DNA of 64,000 nucleotides from Rhodospirillaceae bacterium SYSU D60007 (GCA_003574685.1 QOCQ01000022.1:42910-106909); one strand, 5' to 3'. Counted from the stretch's first letter, positions 41,687-50,799 are shown. Made by a program: numbers and translations. Notes: a model not told the origin generated them from the letters alone.

Positions 41687-41707
41687 CAGTTCCTCGATGG
41701 CCCCGTC

Positions 41708-41831
41708 AACCTTCCCCCGGAGGGGGAAGGTGCCCGAAAGGGCGGAAGGGGGATCGTGCAACAGACGCGGTGCTTGTTGCGGCATCCCCCTTCCGGCGCT
41801 GACGCGCCACCTTCCCCCTCCGGGGGAAGGG
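41708..41831. repeat. 124-bp palindromic intergenic repeat doublet, copy 2
   Basis: Same family as 8430-8566 but inverted in the window. The left arm has GCCCGAAAGGGC and the right arm GGCGCTGACGCGCC as arm-specific mini-hairpins. Each is joined to the CCTTCCCCC(GG/TC)-type palindrome and GGAAGGGGGAT flank. A GTGCAAC motif in the spacer matches copy 1. Read along the TRAP transcript, the order of parts equals that in copy 1 along its own transcript. Confidence 0.88.
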
Positions 41832-41852
41832 AGGTGAAGAGATGCAACAGCC

Positions 41853-42845
41853 TCACTGGATGGCGTTGATCTGGGCCAGGATCTTGTCGGCGCCGATGTC
41901 CTTGGCGTAGGCAGCCATTACGGGATCGACCAGCTTCTTCATCTGCGCCCGGTCGGTGAACGGAATGCGCTTGAGCTTGCCGGCCTTCTCCAGGGCTTCC
42001 AGCTTGGCGGCGTCCTCTGTCGATTCCACCTGCCGGCCATAGGCGCCTGCCTCCTTGCCGGCCTTGAGGATGGCATCCTGCAGATCCTTCGGCAGGGTCT
42101 TGAACGTCTTGCCCGAGAAGCAGATCGGCCGGATGGTGATGGCGTGCTCGGTCATGCTGAGATTGGGGCCGACTTCGTAGAACTTCATCTGCTCGACGCC
42201 GGCCGCCTCGTTCTCGCCGGCATGAATGACGCCGTTCTGGATGGCGTTGTAGACCTCGTTGTAGGCGATCACGGTGGGCGACATGCCCGTCGCGGCGAAG
42301 GTGCGGCTCCAGATCGGCGCGCCCTGCACCCGGATCTTCAATCCCTTCATCTCTGCGAGATTGCGCACGACCTTGTTGGCGAAGACATTGCGCACGCCGC
42401 CGCCGGCGTAGCCGATCAGCATGACGTCGGCCTTCTCGGCGATCTCGTCGGCCACCGGCTTCAGCAGGTCCGCGTCGAGCACCTTGTTCCAGTGCGCCAG
42501 GTCGCGGAACAGGAAGGGCGCGTCGATGAAGGGCGCCGCGCGCGAGAAGGTCGACATGTGCGCCGGCGAGACGATGGCATAGTCGACCGCCTTGCCCTGC
42601 GCCATGTACTCGAAATACTGCTTCTCCAGCCCCAGCGCGCTGTTCTTGTGCAGGGTGAAGCTGACGGGCTTGCCGTAGTACTTCTTCACCAGCTCCTCGA
42701 AGCGCACCAGGGCCTTCGTGAAGGCGTGGTCGTCGTTGAACTGCACGGCGCCGTTCAGCGTGATGGTCTGCGCGCGGGCGACCGCCGGCGCCAGTGTGGC
42801 AATGGTCGTTCCGGCAATGGCGCCGAGCATCCGTCTGCGTTTCAT
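41853..42845 (-). CDS. dctP: TRAP transporter substrate-binding protein (DctP family)
   Basis: A 330-residue periplasmic protein with an Arg-rich signal peptide (MKRRRMLGAIAGTTIATLAPAVARA). DctP features: YFEYMAQGKAVDYAIVSPAHMS, GLKIRVQGAPIW with the ligand-carboxylate Arg, TVIAYNEVYNAIQNGVIHAGEN and EHAITIRPICFS. First gene of the TRAP-tauD operon. CGTTCC-CTTCAA-GGAACG (42892-42909) lies 46 bp upstream and may be an operator. Confidence 0.93.
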   Translation of the reverse strand: MKRRRMLGAIAGTTIATLAPAVARAQTITLNGAVQFNDDHAFTKALVRFEELVKKYYGKPVSFTLHKNSALGLEKQYFEYMAQGKAVDYAIVSPAHMSTFSRAAPFIDAPFLFRDLAHWNKVLDADLLKPVADEIAEKADVMLIGYAGGGVRNVFANKVVRNLAEMKGLKIRVQGAPIWSRTFAATGMSPTVIAYNEVYNAIQNGVIHAGENEAAGVEQMKFYEVGPNLSMTEHAITIRPICFSGKTFKTLPKDLQDAILKAGKEAGAYGRQVESTEDAAKLEALEKAGKLKRIPFTDRAQMKKLVDPVMAAYAKDIGADKILAQINAIQ

Positions 42846-42891
42846 GTGGCGTTCTCCCAGGAAGCTCCGCCGGTCGATCGCCGTCTTGCGA

Positions 42892-42909
42892 CGTTCCCTT
42901 CAAGGAACG
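42892..42909. promoter_or_regulatory. Perfect 6-6-6 inverted repeat upstream of dctP
   Basis: CGTTCC, six-base spacer CTTCAA, then GGAACG. It is positioned 46 bp before the dctP start in the 229-bp region shared with the cold-shock gene. A candidate operator; no regulator gene adjoins it. A TTGACA at 42978-42983 could belong to the cold-shock promoter, but its -10 is poor. Confidence 0.4.
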
Positions 42910-43074
42910 GGGAGCCATGCGGCGGCAACCTTACTTGCTGCATGACGCCGAAGCAATCGACGCGGGGCGGGCAGGGATTGACAGGGCGGCCACTGCGGTG
43001 TTCGGTGGCCGGGTTGTACCGCCGTGCGCAGGTGTGCGGCGCTTCATGCGACGCCGATGCGTCAGGGACGGACT

Positions 43075-43278
43075 ATGGCGACAGGAACGGTGAAGTGGTT
43101 CAATGCCACGAAGGGCTATGGCTTCATTCAGCCGGACAATGGCGGCAAGGATGTGTTCGTGCACGTCACCGCGGTCGAGCGCGCCGGGCTGCGTTCGCTG
43201 CAGGAAGGGCAGAAGGTGAGCTACGAGCTCGCCACCGAGCGCGGGCGCACATCGGCGGTAAATCTTCAGGCGACGTGA
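43075..43278 (+). CDS. CspA-family cold-shock protein
   Basis: A 67-residue OB-fold protein. RNP1 is KGYGFIQ and RNP2 is VFVHVT, preceded by the invariant [15 protein letters not shown] context. It is a single-stranded nucleic-acid chaperone. The ATG at 43075 has only a weak ribosome site (GGGACGG). The C-terminus [13 protein letters not shown] is usual for alphaproteobacterial Csp. Confidence 0.95.
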   Translation: MATGTVKWFNATKGYGFIQPDNGGKDVFVHVTAVERAGLRSLQEGQKVSYELATERGRTSAVNLQAT

Positions 43279-43317
43279 CACCCCATCAGACGGTACGGTG
43301 AACGCGAGACCGGTGGC

Positions 43318-44208
43318 ATGTCACAGTCGCGTCCCGAGCGCATCACCGGGCTCAAGGACATCGCGCACCGCTACGACGCTTTCATTGTCGATCTCTGGGG
43401 CGTGGTGCACAATGGCAAGCAGCCTTACGCTGGCGTTCTCGACTGCTTCGCCGCGCTGAAGCGTGCGGGCAAGCACACCCTGCTGCTGTCGAACGCGCCG
43501 CGGCGCGCGCAGGCCGCCATACCGCGGCTGGCCGACCTTGGCGTCGCCCGCGGCATGTTCGATGAGATCCTGACCTCGGGCGAGGATGCGTGGCTGTCCC
43601 TGCGCACGCGCGGCCGGCCTGACGCGGCGCCGTTCTACCGCGATCTCGGGCGGCGTTGCTTCCTGTTCGGTGCGCCGCGCGATCTCAGCATGTTTGACGA
43701 GCTGGACGTCGAGCGCGTCGCCGATATCGCCTCGGCGGATTTCATTCTCTGCACCAACCTCTACGACTACGGCCAGAGGCCGGCTGACCATGAGGCGACC
43801 TTGCGCGCGGCTGTCGCACGCGGCCTGCCGATGATCTGCGCCAACCCCGATCTGGTCGTCGTGCATGGCGAGGCGCTGGAATACTGCGCCGGCGCCGTGG
43901 CAGAGCTTTATGAAGAGCTGGGCGGTCGGGTCGCCTGGCACGGCAAGCCGCACGCGCCCATCTACGCGCGGGCGCGCTCCATGCTGGGCGGAGCCGGGCC
44001 GGAACGCGTGCTCTGCATCGGCGATTCGCTGCGTACCGACATCGCCGGCGCCAACGCGGCCGGCCTTGAGTCACTGCTGGTCACGGGCGGCATCCACAAG
44101 GCGGACTTCATCGGCGCCGACGGCAGCATCGACATGGCGCGCATCGAAGCCGCCTGCGAGGCCGCCCGCGCCTGGCCCACCTTCATCGGCCCCGGCCTTC
44201 AGTGGTAG
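43318..44208 (+). CDS. HAD-family hydrolase (TIGR01459-like, class IIA)
   Basis: A 296-residue HAD phosphatase-like protein. Motif I is VDLWGVVHNG, with the nucleophile Asp but Trp where the second Asp is usual, as I recall for this subfamily. Further blocks are TLLLSNAPRRAQ, the class IIA cap, WHGKPHAPIYARA (Lys motif) and CIGDSLRTDIAGANAAG (metal Asp). Sugar phosphates or nucleotides are likely substrates. Confidence 0.88.
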   Translation: MSQSRPERITGLKDIAHRYDAFIVDLWGVVHNGKQPYAGVLDCFAALKRAGKHTLLLSNAPRRAQAAIPRLADLGVARGMFDEILTSGEDAWLSLRTRGRPDAAPFYRDLGRRCFLFGAPRDLSMFDELDVERVADIASADFILCTNLYDYGQRPADHEATLRAAVARGLPMICANPDLVVVHGEALEYCAGAVAELYEELGGRVAWHGKPHAPIYARARSMLGGAGPERVLCIGDSLRTDIAGANAAGLESLLVTGGIHKADFIGADGSIDMARIEAACEAARAWPTFIGPGLQW

Positions 44209-44260
44209 CCGTGCGCGTGCATCCGATCGGCCGCGCTGCGCACTAACCATCTTCATAGTT

Positions 44261-44281
44261 CCTTCCCCCGGAGGGGGAAGG
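44261..44281. repeat. Half copy of the CCTTCCCCC palindrome repeat
   Basis: The 21-bp core palindrome of the 8430/41708 family alone, without partner arm or GGAAGGGGGA flank. It lies 52 bp after the HAD gene stop and could act as a transcript-end stem. Confidence 0.75.
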
Positions 44282-44290
44282 CAGCTTGTT

Positions 44291-44520
44291 CATCTGCGAA
44301 CCTGATTACCCGGCTGGCTCCGCTAGCCCATACGAACGGTGTCAAGAAGCCTTCATGGTGAGCCTGTCGAACCATGAAGGCGTGACAGAGCGGCGGTGCG
44401 GGCCGCTTCATGGTTCGACCCGGTGGATGCGGAGCATCCACCTGTGGCCACCATGAAGCGGATTTCTGTCGCTGAACGTCTCTCAGCGGAGCGAGGCGGG
44501 TAATCAGGTATGCGAATGGC
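44291..44520. repeat. Nested palindromic repeats between HAD and cyclase genes
   Basis: The outer inverted repeat has ACCTGATTACCCG at 44300-44312 and CGGGTAATCAGGT at 44497-44509, with partial matching beyond. Inside is a pair of CTTCATGGT palindromes (44350-44380 and about 44405-44459), the family also found at 50838-50922. It looks like one repeat type enclosing another. No transposase is present. The segment nearly fills the 333-bp gap before the cyclase start. Confidence 0.75.
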
Positions 44521-44541
44521 GTGTGGTCCGGGGGGCGGGCG

Positions 44542-46338
44542 ATGCCCAAGGTCGAGTGGACGTGGCATTTCGAGGACCTGGCACCGGCCCAGGTCTGGTC
44601 AATGCTGGCCGACACCGACCGCTTCAACGAGATTCTCGGCCTGCCGGCTTATCGGCTGGAGGAGATCGCGCAGCCCAACGGCACCGTGCTGCGGCGCGGA
44701 ACCGGCAAGGTGGCGGGCGTCGAGCTGGCCTGGGAAGAAAAGCCCTACGAATGGGTGCTGCATCGCGCCTTCCGCCAGATCCGCGTCTTCTCCAGAGGGC
44801 CGTTCCGCGTCTTTGGTCCGGTGCTCGACATCACATCTGAGGGAGCCGGATCGAGGGTCGTCTACGGCCTGCACTGGGAGCCGATGAACTGGCTGGGCCG
44901 GCTGAGCGGCCTGCGGCTGGCCCGCAATGCCGGCCGGCTGATCGGAGCGCGCGTGACCGAGGGCGCGGCCTTCCTGCGCGGCGAGCAACCGCAGATGTAC
45001 GCGTATCGCGCACCGCCGCCCGCTGCGGGCGTACGCGAGCGCCTGGAAACCATGGTGCGCGAGACGGAGGCCACGGGCTATGGGCATGGGCTGGCGCGTG
45101 CCTTGGCCGACTTGTTGCTGTCCTCGATGGAGGTGGACCTTCAGCGGCTGCGGCCGAAAGCGCTGGCCAAGCAGCTCGGCATCGCACCACGCGATGCCGT
45201 CGAGCTGTGCCTTGCTGCCGTCAAGGGCCGCATGCTCGACATGAAGTGGGACCTGCTGTGCGTCAACTGCCGGGGCGCCAAGCTGACGGTGCCGTCGCTT
45301 GACCTGCTGCCGCGCGGCGCGCACTGCCCGTCCTGCAACATCGACTACACCCGCGACTTTGCGCGCAACGTCGAGCTCACCTTTGCACCGTCGCCGCTGG
45401 TGCGTTCTCTGGGGATCGGCAGCTACTGCCTGAGCGGTCCCGGCGTCACGCCGCACGTTCTGGTCCAGCAACTGATGGCGCCGGGCGAGCGGCGTGTCGT
45501 GGCCGTCGAGCTGCCCCCGGGCGTGTATCGGCTGCGCACCTTGCATCCCGGAGGCATGGCGGACGTCGATCACGCGGGCGGCGCATTTCCCGGCTTGCGC
45601 GCCACGGCGGCCGGCGTCGAAGCGCTGCCACCAGAGAGAGCAGGCGAGATCGTGTTCGCCAATGACACGGAGCTGGAGCTCGCATTGCTGGTCGAGACAC
45701 GTGAATGGGTTCGGGAGGCCCTGACCGCCCATGACGTGACCACGCTGCAGGCTTTTCGGGATCTTTTCGCGGATGCAGTGTTGCGGCCCGGCGATGAGGC
45801 CGGCGTCGGCCAGATCACGATCCTGTTCACCGACCTGCGCGGCTCGACGGCGCTCTACGAGCAGATCGGCGATGCGCCGGCCTTCAACCTTGTGCGCGAA
45901 CACTTCGCGGTTCTCGCCAGGGAAGTCAGGCAGTGCGACGGCGCCATCGTGAAGACCATCGGCGATGCCGTGATGGCGGCGTTCGCCGATCCTGTCGATG
46001 CGGTGCGGGCCGCGCTTGCGATCCGTGACAGCATCGCGGCCTTCGATGGCCGGCTGGTCGTGAAGCTCGGCCTGCACACGGGCCCCAGCATCGCCGTCAA
46101 CCTCAACGATCGGCTCGACTATTTCGGGACCACAGTGAACATGGCGGCACGGTTGCAGGCGCAGAGCCGCGGCGGCGACATCGTGCTCTCGCGCCGCCTG
46201 GCCAACGACCCCGCCGTCCGCCCGCTGCTCGCGCTGTTGCCGTTAGGCGAGGAGAGCCTGGCGCTGAAAGGCTTCGACACCCCGGTCCCCTTCGTCCGCA
46301 TCGCGCCTACAGCCAGCCCTTCATTATCCCCAGCGTAG
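44542..46338 (+). CDS. DUF5939-type adenylate/guanylate cyclase with SRPBCC-like N-terminus
   Basis: A 598-residue multidomain protein. Residues 1-150: START/SRPBCC-like lipid- or ligand-binding fold (MPKVEWTWHFEDLAPAQVW). Residues about 230-285: CVNCRGAK and CPSCNIDYTR, a probable zinc ribbon, in the DUF5939-type region. Residues about 420-590: class III cyclase domain with ITILFTDLRGSTALYEQIGD, KTIGDAVMAAFADP and TTVNMAARLQ. The ATG at 44542 follows GGGGGGCGGGCG; an in-frame GTG 21 bp upstream is less likely. It is the second class III cyclase in the window. Confidence 0.88.
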   Translation: MPKVEWTWHFEDLAPAQVWSMLADTDRFNEILGLPAYRLEEIAQPNGTVLRRGTGKVAGVELAWEEKPYEWVLHRAFRQIRVFSRGPFRVFGPVLDITSEGAGSRVVYGLHWEPMNWLGRLSGLRLARNAGRLIGARVTEGAAFLRGEQPQMYAYRAPPPAAGVRERLETMVRETEATGYGHGLARALADLLLSSMEVDLQRLRPKALAKQLGIAPRDAVELCLAAVKGRMLDMKWDLLCVNCRGAKLTVPSLDLLPRGAHCPSCNIDYTRDFARNVELTFAPSPLVRSLGIGSYCLSGPGVTPHVLVQQLMAPGERRVVAVELPPGVYRLRTLHPGGMADVDHAGGAFPGLRATAAGVEALPPERAGEIVFANDTELELALLVETREWVREALTAHDVTTLQAFRDLFADAVLRPGDEAGVGQITILFTDLRGSTALYEQIGDAPAFNLVREHFAVLAREVRQCDGAIVKTIGDAVMAAFADPVDAVRAALAIRDSIAAFDGRLVVKLGLHTGPSIAVNLNDRLDYFGTTVNMAARLQAQSRGGDIVLSRRLANDPAVRPLLALLPLGEESLALKGFDTPVPFVRIAPTASPSLSPA

Positions 46339-46388
46339 CCGTAACCCTCATCCGCCGTACCTCGCTGCACTGCTGGACAACTTTTCTC

Positions 46389-46416
46389 TTGAGTTCCCAT
46401 AAGAATATGCTATACA
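46389..46416 (+). promoter_or_regulatory. Putative sigma-70 promoter reading into the 10-bp array
   Basis: TTGAGT (46389-46394), 16-bp spacer, TATACA (46411-46416), in a locally AT-rich patch. Transcription would run rightward through the tandem array and antisense to the esterase gene. Confidence 0.4.
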
Positions 46417-46443
46417 TGTCTCGCATGCATCTGAGATCAAGAG

Positions 46444-46569
46444 GTCTCAACCTGTCTCAACCTGTCTCAACCTGTCTCAACCTGTCTCAACCTGTCTCAA
46501 CCTGTCTCAACCTGTCTCAACCTGTCTCAACCTGTCTCAACCTGTCTCAACCTGTCTCAACCTGTCTCA
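46444..46569. repeat. Tandem array of a 10-bp unit (about 12.6 copies)
   Basis: The unit CCTGTCTCAA is repeated head-to-tail with 11 perfect full copies (46451-46560). A 7-nt partial copy precedes them and a 9/10 copy follows. The array ends exactly at the stop codon (46570-46572) of the minus-strand esterase gene. Period 10 nt is close to one helical turn. All three rightward frames are open through it and all three leftward frames contain TGA. Confidence 0.97.
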
Positions 46570-47541
46570 TCAAGACGCTGGCAGGCGCCAGTGGCGCAGG
46601 AAGGCCCAGGCCTTTGCGGTGGCGTCGTAGGCGTGGCGATTGACCGGACCTGTCCATCGCCCGGCCGATCGGGCGTCGTTGCCCGGCCATACATGACCAT
46701 GGTCCTGCACCAGTACGTACTGCACTTCGACGCCGCCGCGGCAGGCGGACCAGGTCCGGATCTTCAGCGACGGTGCCGTGGCGATAGCAGGTGCGCCGGT
46801 ACAGCCGTCGAGGTCGCGCCAGCGTTCGACAAGCCGCTGCAAGGGCTCCTTGCGGAAGCTGCCGCCCCACGGCATGGCGACATCGCCGCCCGCGACCGGG
46901 TTGAGCGGATCGGCATCGCCCGAGATGTAGAGTACAGGCAGTGGCCGCGGAAGTTCGCCAGCCAGCGGGATCATGATTCCCGCCACCGGGGCGATGGCAG
47001 CGATTCGCCCGGCCATCTCCTGGCCCAGCCGCTGCGTCATGGAAGCGCCGGATGAAAAGCCCGTCACGTAGACCCTGCTGCGGTCGATCCCGTGCGTGCG
47101 GACCAGGAGCTCCATCATGGCTGCCACCAAGGCGCTATCGTCGCTGCTGCGGACATGGCGGCCGCCCCGCTGCGAGCCGTCATTCCATACGCGCGGATTG
47201 GTGCGGAAATCGGCCGGCCGATCGGGGAAAGGCGTCGCGGCATCGGGTCCGACGACGACAAAGCCTTCGGCATCGGCCAGAGCCTGCCAGCCATACTGCC
47301 GCACCGCGCGTTGACCGCTGCCGCCCGCGCCGTGCAGGACGAAAACCAGGGGCGCGCCGGGCTTCAGGCCGCCCGGAGCATGCAGGTACCAGCTCCGCGC
47401 CACGCCGCCGACCTGCAGCGTCCGCATTTCGCCGGCCAGCGCCGCGGCGATGGAAAACGCGAAGACGGCAAGCCCCAGCAGGATCGCCAACAACGCCAGG
47501 CGGTACTCGCGCGGGATCAGGGGGCGTGCGGCATGGGGCAT
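46570..47541 (-). CDS. PHB-depolymerase-family (LpqC-like) esterase
   Basis: A 323-residue alpha/beta hydrolase with an N-terminal hydrophobic anchor or signal (LALLAILLGLAVFAFSIAAALAG). Oxyanion region VFVLHGAGGSG, nucleophile elbow GFSSGAS, Asp in YISGDADPLN and His in DHGHVWPGN. Family members cut feruloyl or acetyl esters or polyhydroxyalkanoate oligomers. Probably periplasmic. Its 3' end abuts the 10-bp tandem array. Confidence 0.9.
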   Translation of the reverse strand: MPHAARPLIPREYRLALLAILLGLAVFAFSIAAALAGEMRTLQVGGVARSWYLHAPGGLKPGAPLVFVLHGAGGSGQRAVRQYGWQALADAEGFVVVGPDAATPFPDRPADFRTNPRVWNDGSQRGGRHVRSSDDSALVAAMMELLVRTHGIDRSRVYVTGFSSGASMTQRLGQEMAGRIAAIAPVAGIMIPLAGELPRPLPVLYISGDADPLNPVAGGDVAMPWGGSFRKEPLQRLVERWRDLDGCTGAPAIATAPSLKIRTWSACRGGVEVQYVLVQDHGHVWPGNDARSAGRWTGPVNRHAYDATAKAWAFLRHWRLPAS

Positions 47542-47581
47542 GCCGGCCTGTACGTGCCGGCGCGCTGCAGCATCCCCGCCG

Positions 47582-48529
47582 TCAGCGTCCGAAAAAGGCG
47601 GCCAGCACGCCGGCGGCCTCGTCGTTGGCCACCAGCCCCTGCTTCAGAAAGCGCGTCATCGAGAAGAAACCGTGCAGGGTTCCCGGAAAGTTCGAGTACG
47701 TGACCTTGACCCCGGCCCGCCGCAGCTTCTCGGCGTAGGCATGGCCTTCATCGCGCAGGGGATCGTATCCGGCCGTCAGCACGTAGGCCGGTGGCAGGCC
47801 CGAGACGTCGGGTGCCAGCAGGGGCGAGAGGCGCAGGTCAGACTGGTCGGTGCCGGCCGGGATGTAGTGCTGCCAGAACCAGTCCATCAGATCCTTCGTG
47901 AGGAAATAGCCGTCGCTCAGCGTGCGCCGCGATTCCGTTTCGGTCGTACTGTCGGTGGCGGGGTAGATCAGCATCTGGAAGGCGGGCATCTGCTCGCCCG
48001 CGGCGCGGGTCTGCTGGCACACAACTGCCGAAAGATTGCCGCCCGCCGAGTCGCCACCCACCGCAATCTTGTCGGGCCACGTATCGAACGTGCCGGCGTT
48101 ATCCCTGATATGGCGGAATGCCGCCAGCGCATCGCCGACGGGAGCCGGAAACGGATGTTCGGGCGCCATGCGGTAGTCAATCGCGATCACCTGGCAGCGG
48201 CTCCTGTTGGCCAGCCGCCGGCAGGTGGAGTCGTGCGTCTCGAGATTGCCGATCACGAAACCGCCGCCATGGTAGTAGACTAGTGTCGGAACGCGGCTCT
48301 CGCGCACGCCGGCCGGCCAGTAGCGGCGCACCGCCATGGGGCCACGTGGACCGGGCACCGTGCCGTCGCTCACCCGGCCGACCTCTGGCGGGTCAGCCTC
48401 GCCGTCCGCCGACAGCTTGTCGGCCATGGCGCGGGCTTCAGCAGGGCTCAGGGTATGCAGCCTTGGCCGGCCTGCGGCGTAAGCCTTTTCCATGAGGTCG
48501 AGGACGAAGGCGGCCTCGGCGTCGAGCAT
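47582..48529 (-). CDS. Hormone-sensitive-lipase-family alpha/beta hydrolase
   Basis: A 315-residue cytoplasmic carboxylesterase of family IV. Oxyanion motif YYHGGGFVIG, nucleophile GGDSAGGNLS, Asp in TAGYDPLRDEG and His in LHGFFSM. The ATG at 48529 gives the usual N-terminus MLDAEAAFVLDLMEKA. Divergent from the mutase gene; it acts on short-chain esters. Confidence 0.92.
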   Translation of the reverse strand: MLDAEAAFVLDLMEKAYAAGRPRLHTLSPAEARAMADKLSADGEADPPEVGRVSDGTVPGPRGPMAVRRYWPAGVRESRVPTLVYYHGGGFVIGNLETHDSTCRRLANRSRCQVIAIDYRMAPEHPFPAPVGDALAAFRHIRDNAGTFDTWPDKIAVGGDSAGGNLSAVVCQQTRAAGEQMPAFQMLIYPATDSTTETESRRTLSDGYFLTKDLMDWFWQHYIPAGTDQSDLRLSPLLAPDVSGLPPAYVLTAGYDPLRDEGHAYAEKLRRAGVKVTYSNFPGTLHGFFSMTRFLKQGLVANDEAAGVLAAFFGR

Positions 48530-48645
48530 GCGTTTGTCTCCATTTCGGCGGGCGGAGCGCGCCGGCAGGCGGTCTTTCCGCCCGGGCGAGGATGCGCTAA
48601 GAGCAATCATGATCGTGCGCAGATTGCGCAAGCCGGGGCAAGACC

Positions 48646-50799
48646 ATGGCTGAGTTTCCCAAAAAGACCGTCGAGGACTGGGCGAAGCTGGCCCAGAAGG
48701 AGCTCAAGGACCGGCCGCTGGTGAGCCTTGACTGGCTGACGCCCGAGGGCATCAGGGTCAAGCCGCTGTATACCGCGGCTGATCTGGAGAACCTCGAGAC
48801 GCTGGGCACCCTGCCCGGCTTCCCGCCATTCCTGCGCGGCCCCAAGGCCACGATGTACGCCGGCCGTCCCTGGACGGTGCGCCAGTATGCCGGCTTCTCG
48901 ACCGCCGAGGAGAGCAACCGCTTCTACCGCGCCAATCTTGCGGCCGGGCAGCAGGGCGTGTCGGTGGCCTTCGATCTGGCGACGCATCGCGGCTACGACA
49001 GCGATCATCCCCGCGTGATCGGCGATGTCGGCAAGGCCGGTGTGGCGATCGACTCCGTCGAGGACATGAAAATTCTGTTCGACGGCATCCCGCTCGAAAA
49101 GATGAGCGTATCGATGACCATGAACGGCGCGGTGCTGCCGGTGCTGGCTGGGTACATCGTGGCGGGCGAGGAGCAGGGTGTGTCGCTGGCGCAGCTCTCC
49201 GGCACGATCCAGAACGACATCCTCAAGGAGTTCATGGTCCGGAACACCTACATCTACCCGCCCGGACCCAGCATGCGCATCGTGGCCGATATCATCGAGT
49301 TCACGGCAAAGAACATGCCGAAGTTCAACTCGATCTCGATCTCCGGCTATCACATGCAGGAAGCCGGCGCGACGCAGGTGCAGGAGCTGGCCTTCACCCT
49401 GGCCGACGGGCTGGAGTATGTGCGTGCGGCCCTGAGCAAGGGCCTGGACATCGACGCCTTCGCGCCGCGCCTCAGCTTCTTCTGGGCGATCGGGATGAAC
49501 TTCTTCATGGAGATCGCCAAGATGCGCGCCGCCCGCTTTCTGTGGGCGGAGCTGATGGCGCCGTTTAACCCAAAAAAGGCCGACAGCCTCGCGCTGCGCA
49601 CGCACTGCCAGACTTCGGGCGTGTCGCTGACGGAGCAGGATCCCTACAACAACGTGGTGCGCACCACGCTCGAGGCGCTGGCCGCCGTACTGGGCGGCAC
49701 GCAGTCGCTGCACACCAACGCCTTCGACGAGGCGATTGCGCTGCCGTCGGTGACTTCGGCGCGTATCGCGCGCAACACGCAGCTCATCATCCAGCACGAA
49801 ACCGGCGTCACCAACGTGGCCGATCCGCTGGCCGGCAGCTACTACCTCGAAAGCCTGACGGCCAGCATGGTGGCCGAGGCGCGCAAGCTGATCCGTGAGG
49901 TCGAGGAGCTGGGCGGCATGACCAGGGCGGTCGAAGCCGGCATGCCGAAGCTGCGCATCGAGGAAGCCGCTGCGCGCCGGCAGGCGCGGATCGACCGCGG
50001 CGAAGAGGTGATCGTCGGGGTCAACAAGTACCGCCTGAAGGAAGAGGAGGCGGTCGATATCCTTGAGGTCGACAACACCGCCGTACGCGAGCAGCAGGTG
50101 GCGCGGCTGAAGCGCATCCGTGCTGCCCGCGATGAAGCGAAGGTGAAGGCGGCGCTGGCGGCCCTGACCAGTGCTGCTGCCGACGGCACAGGCAACCTGC
50201 TGGAGCTCTCCGTCGCGGCCACCAGGGTACGCGCTACGGTCGGCGAGATCTCCGAGGCGCTGGAGAAGGTCTATACCCGGCACAACGCGGTGATCCGCTC
50301 GATCTCGGGCGTCTACAACCAGGGCTGGGATGGCGACGCGGGCTACCGGCGCATCCAGGCGGAGATCGCTGACTTCGCCGAGGCCGAGGGCCGCCGGCCG
50401 CGCATGCTGGTCTGCAAGATGGGTCAGGACGGTCATGACCGCGGCGCCAAGGTGATCGCCACCGCCTTTGCCGATCTGGGCTTTGATGTCGATATCGGCC
50501 CGCTGTTCCAGACGCCGGAGGAAGCCGCGCGGCAGGCGATCGAGAACGACGTGCACGTCGTCGGCGTCTCCTCGCAGGCCGCCGGCCACAAGACCCTCGT
50601 TCCCGAGCTGATCAGGTCGCTGCGCGCCCAGGGCGGCGGCGACATCATCGTGGTCTGTGGCGGCGTGATCCCCGCGCAGGACTACGATTTCCTGAAGGCG
50701 GCCGGCGTCAGCGCTATCTACGGACCAGGCACCAACATCCCGAAAGCCGCCGGCGAAATCCTCACCCTCCTGCGCAGCCGCGCCAAGCAGGCGGCGTAG
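48646..50799 (+). CDS. scpA: Methylmalonyl-CoA mutase
   Basis: A 717-residue adenosylcobalamin enzyme that interconverts methylmalonyl-CoA and succinyl-CoA in propionate catabolism. The TIM-barrel substrate domain ([39 protein letters not shown]) is followed by the B12 domain with [14 protein letters not shown] (DxHxxG) near residue 595. The length equals the single-chain catalytic subunit. Its chaperone GTPase gene lies 4.1 kb downstream on the same strand rather than adjacent. Confidence 0.97.
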   Translation: MAEFPKKTVEDWAKLAQKELKDRPLVSLDWLTPEGIRVKPLYTAADLENLETLGTLPGFPPFLRGPKATMYAGRPWTVRQYAGFSTAEESNRFYRANLAAGQQGVSVAFDLATHRGYDSDHPRVIGDVGKAGVAIDSVEDMKILFDGIPLEKMSVSMTMNGAVLPVLAGYIVAGEEQGVSLAQLSGTIQNDILKEFMVRNTYIYPPGPSMRIVADIIEFTAKNMPKFNSISISGYHMQEAGATQVQELAFTLADGLEYVRAALSKGLDIDAFAPRLSFFWAIGMNFFMEIAKMRAARFLWAELMAPFNPKKADSLALRTHCQTSGVSLTEQDPYNNVVRTTLEALAAVLGGTQSLHTNAFDEAIALPSVTSARIARNTQLIIQHETGVTNVADPLAGSYYLESLTASMVAEARKLIREVEELGGMTRAVEAGMPKLRIEEAAARRQARIDRGEEVIVGVNKYRLKEEEAVDILEVDNTAVREQQVARLKRIRAARDEAKVKAALAALTSAAADGTGNLLELSVAATRVRATVGEISEALEKVYTRHNAVIRSISGVYNQGWDGDAGYRRIQAEIADFAEAEGRRPRMLVCKMGQDGHDRGAKVIATAFADLGFDVDIGPLFQTPEEAARQAIENDVHVVGVSSQAAGHKTLVPELIRSLRAQGGGDIIVVCGGVIPAQDYDFLKAAGVSAIYGPGTNIPKAAGEILTLLRSRAKQAA

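Noticed and set aside
44291..44520. Insertion sequence
   Set aside because: Only 230 bp, no transposase frame and no clear target duplication; described as nested repeats instead.
46444..46569. CRISPR array
   Set aside because: Direct repeats have no spacers and the unit is 10 bp; no cas genes are present.
46389..46643. Small protein with LNLSQPVSTC repeats encoded by the 10-bp array
   Set aside because: No ribosome-binding site, and openness in all rightward frames follows automatically from the 10-nt unit. Kept only as a possibility within the array finding.
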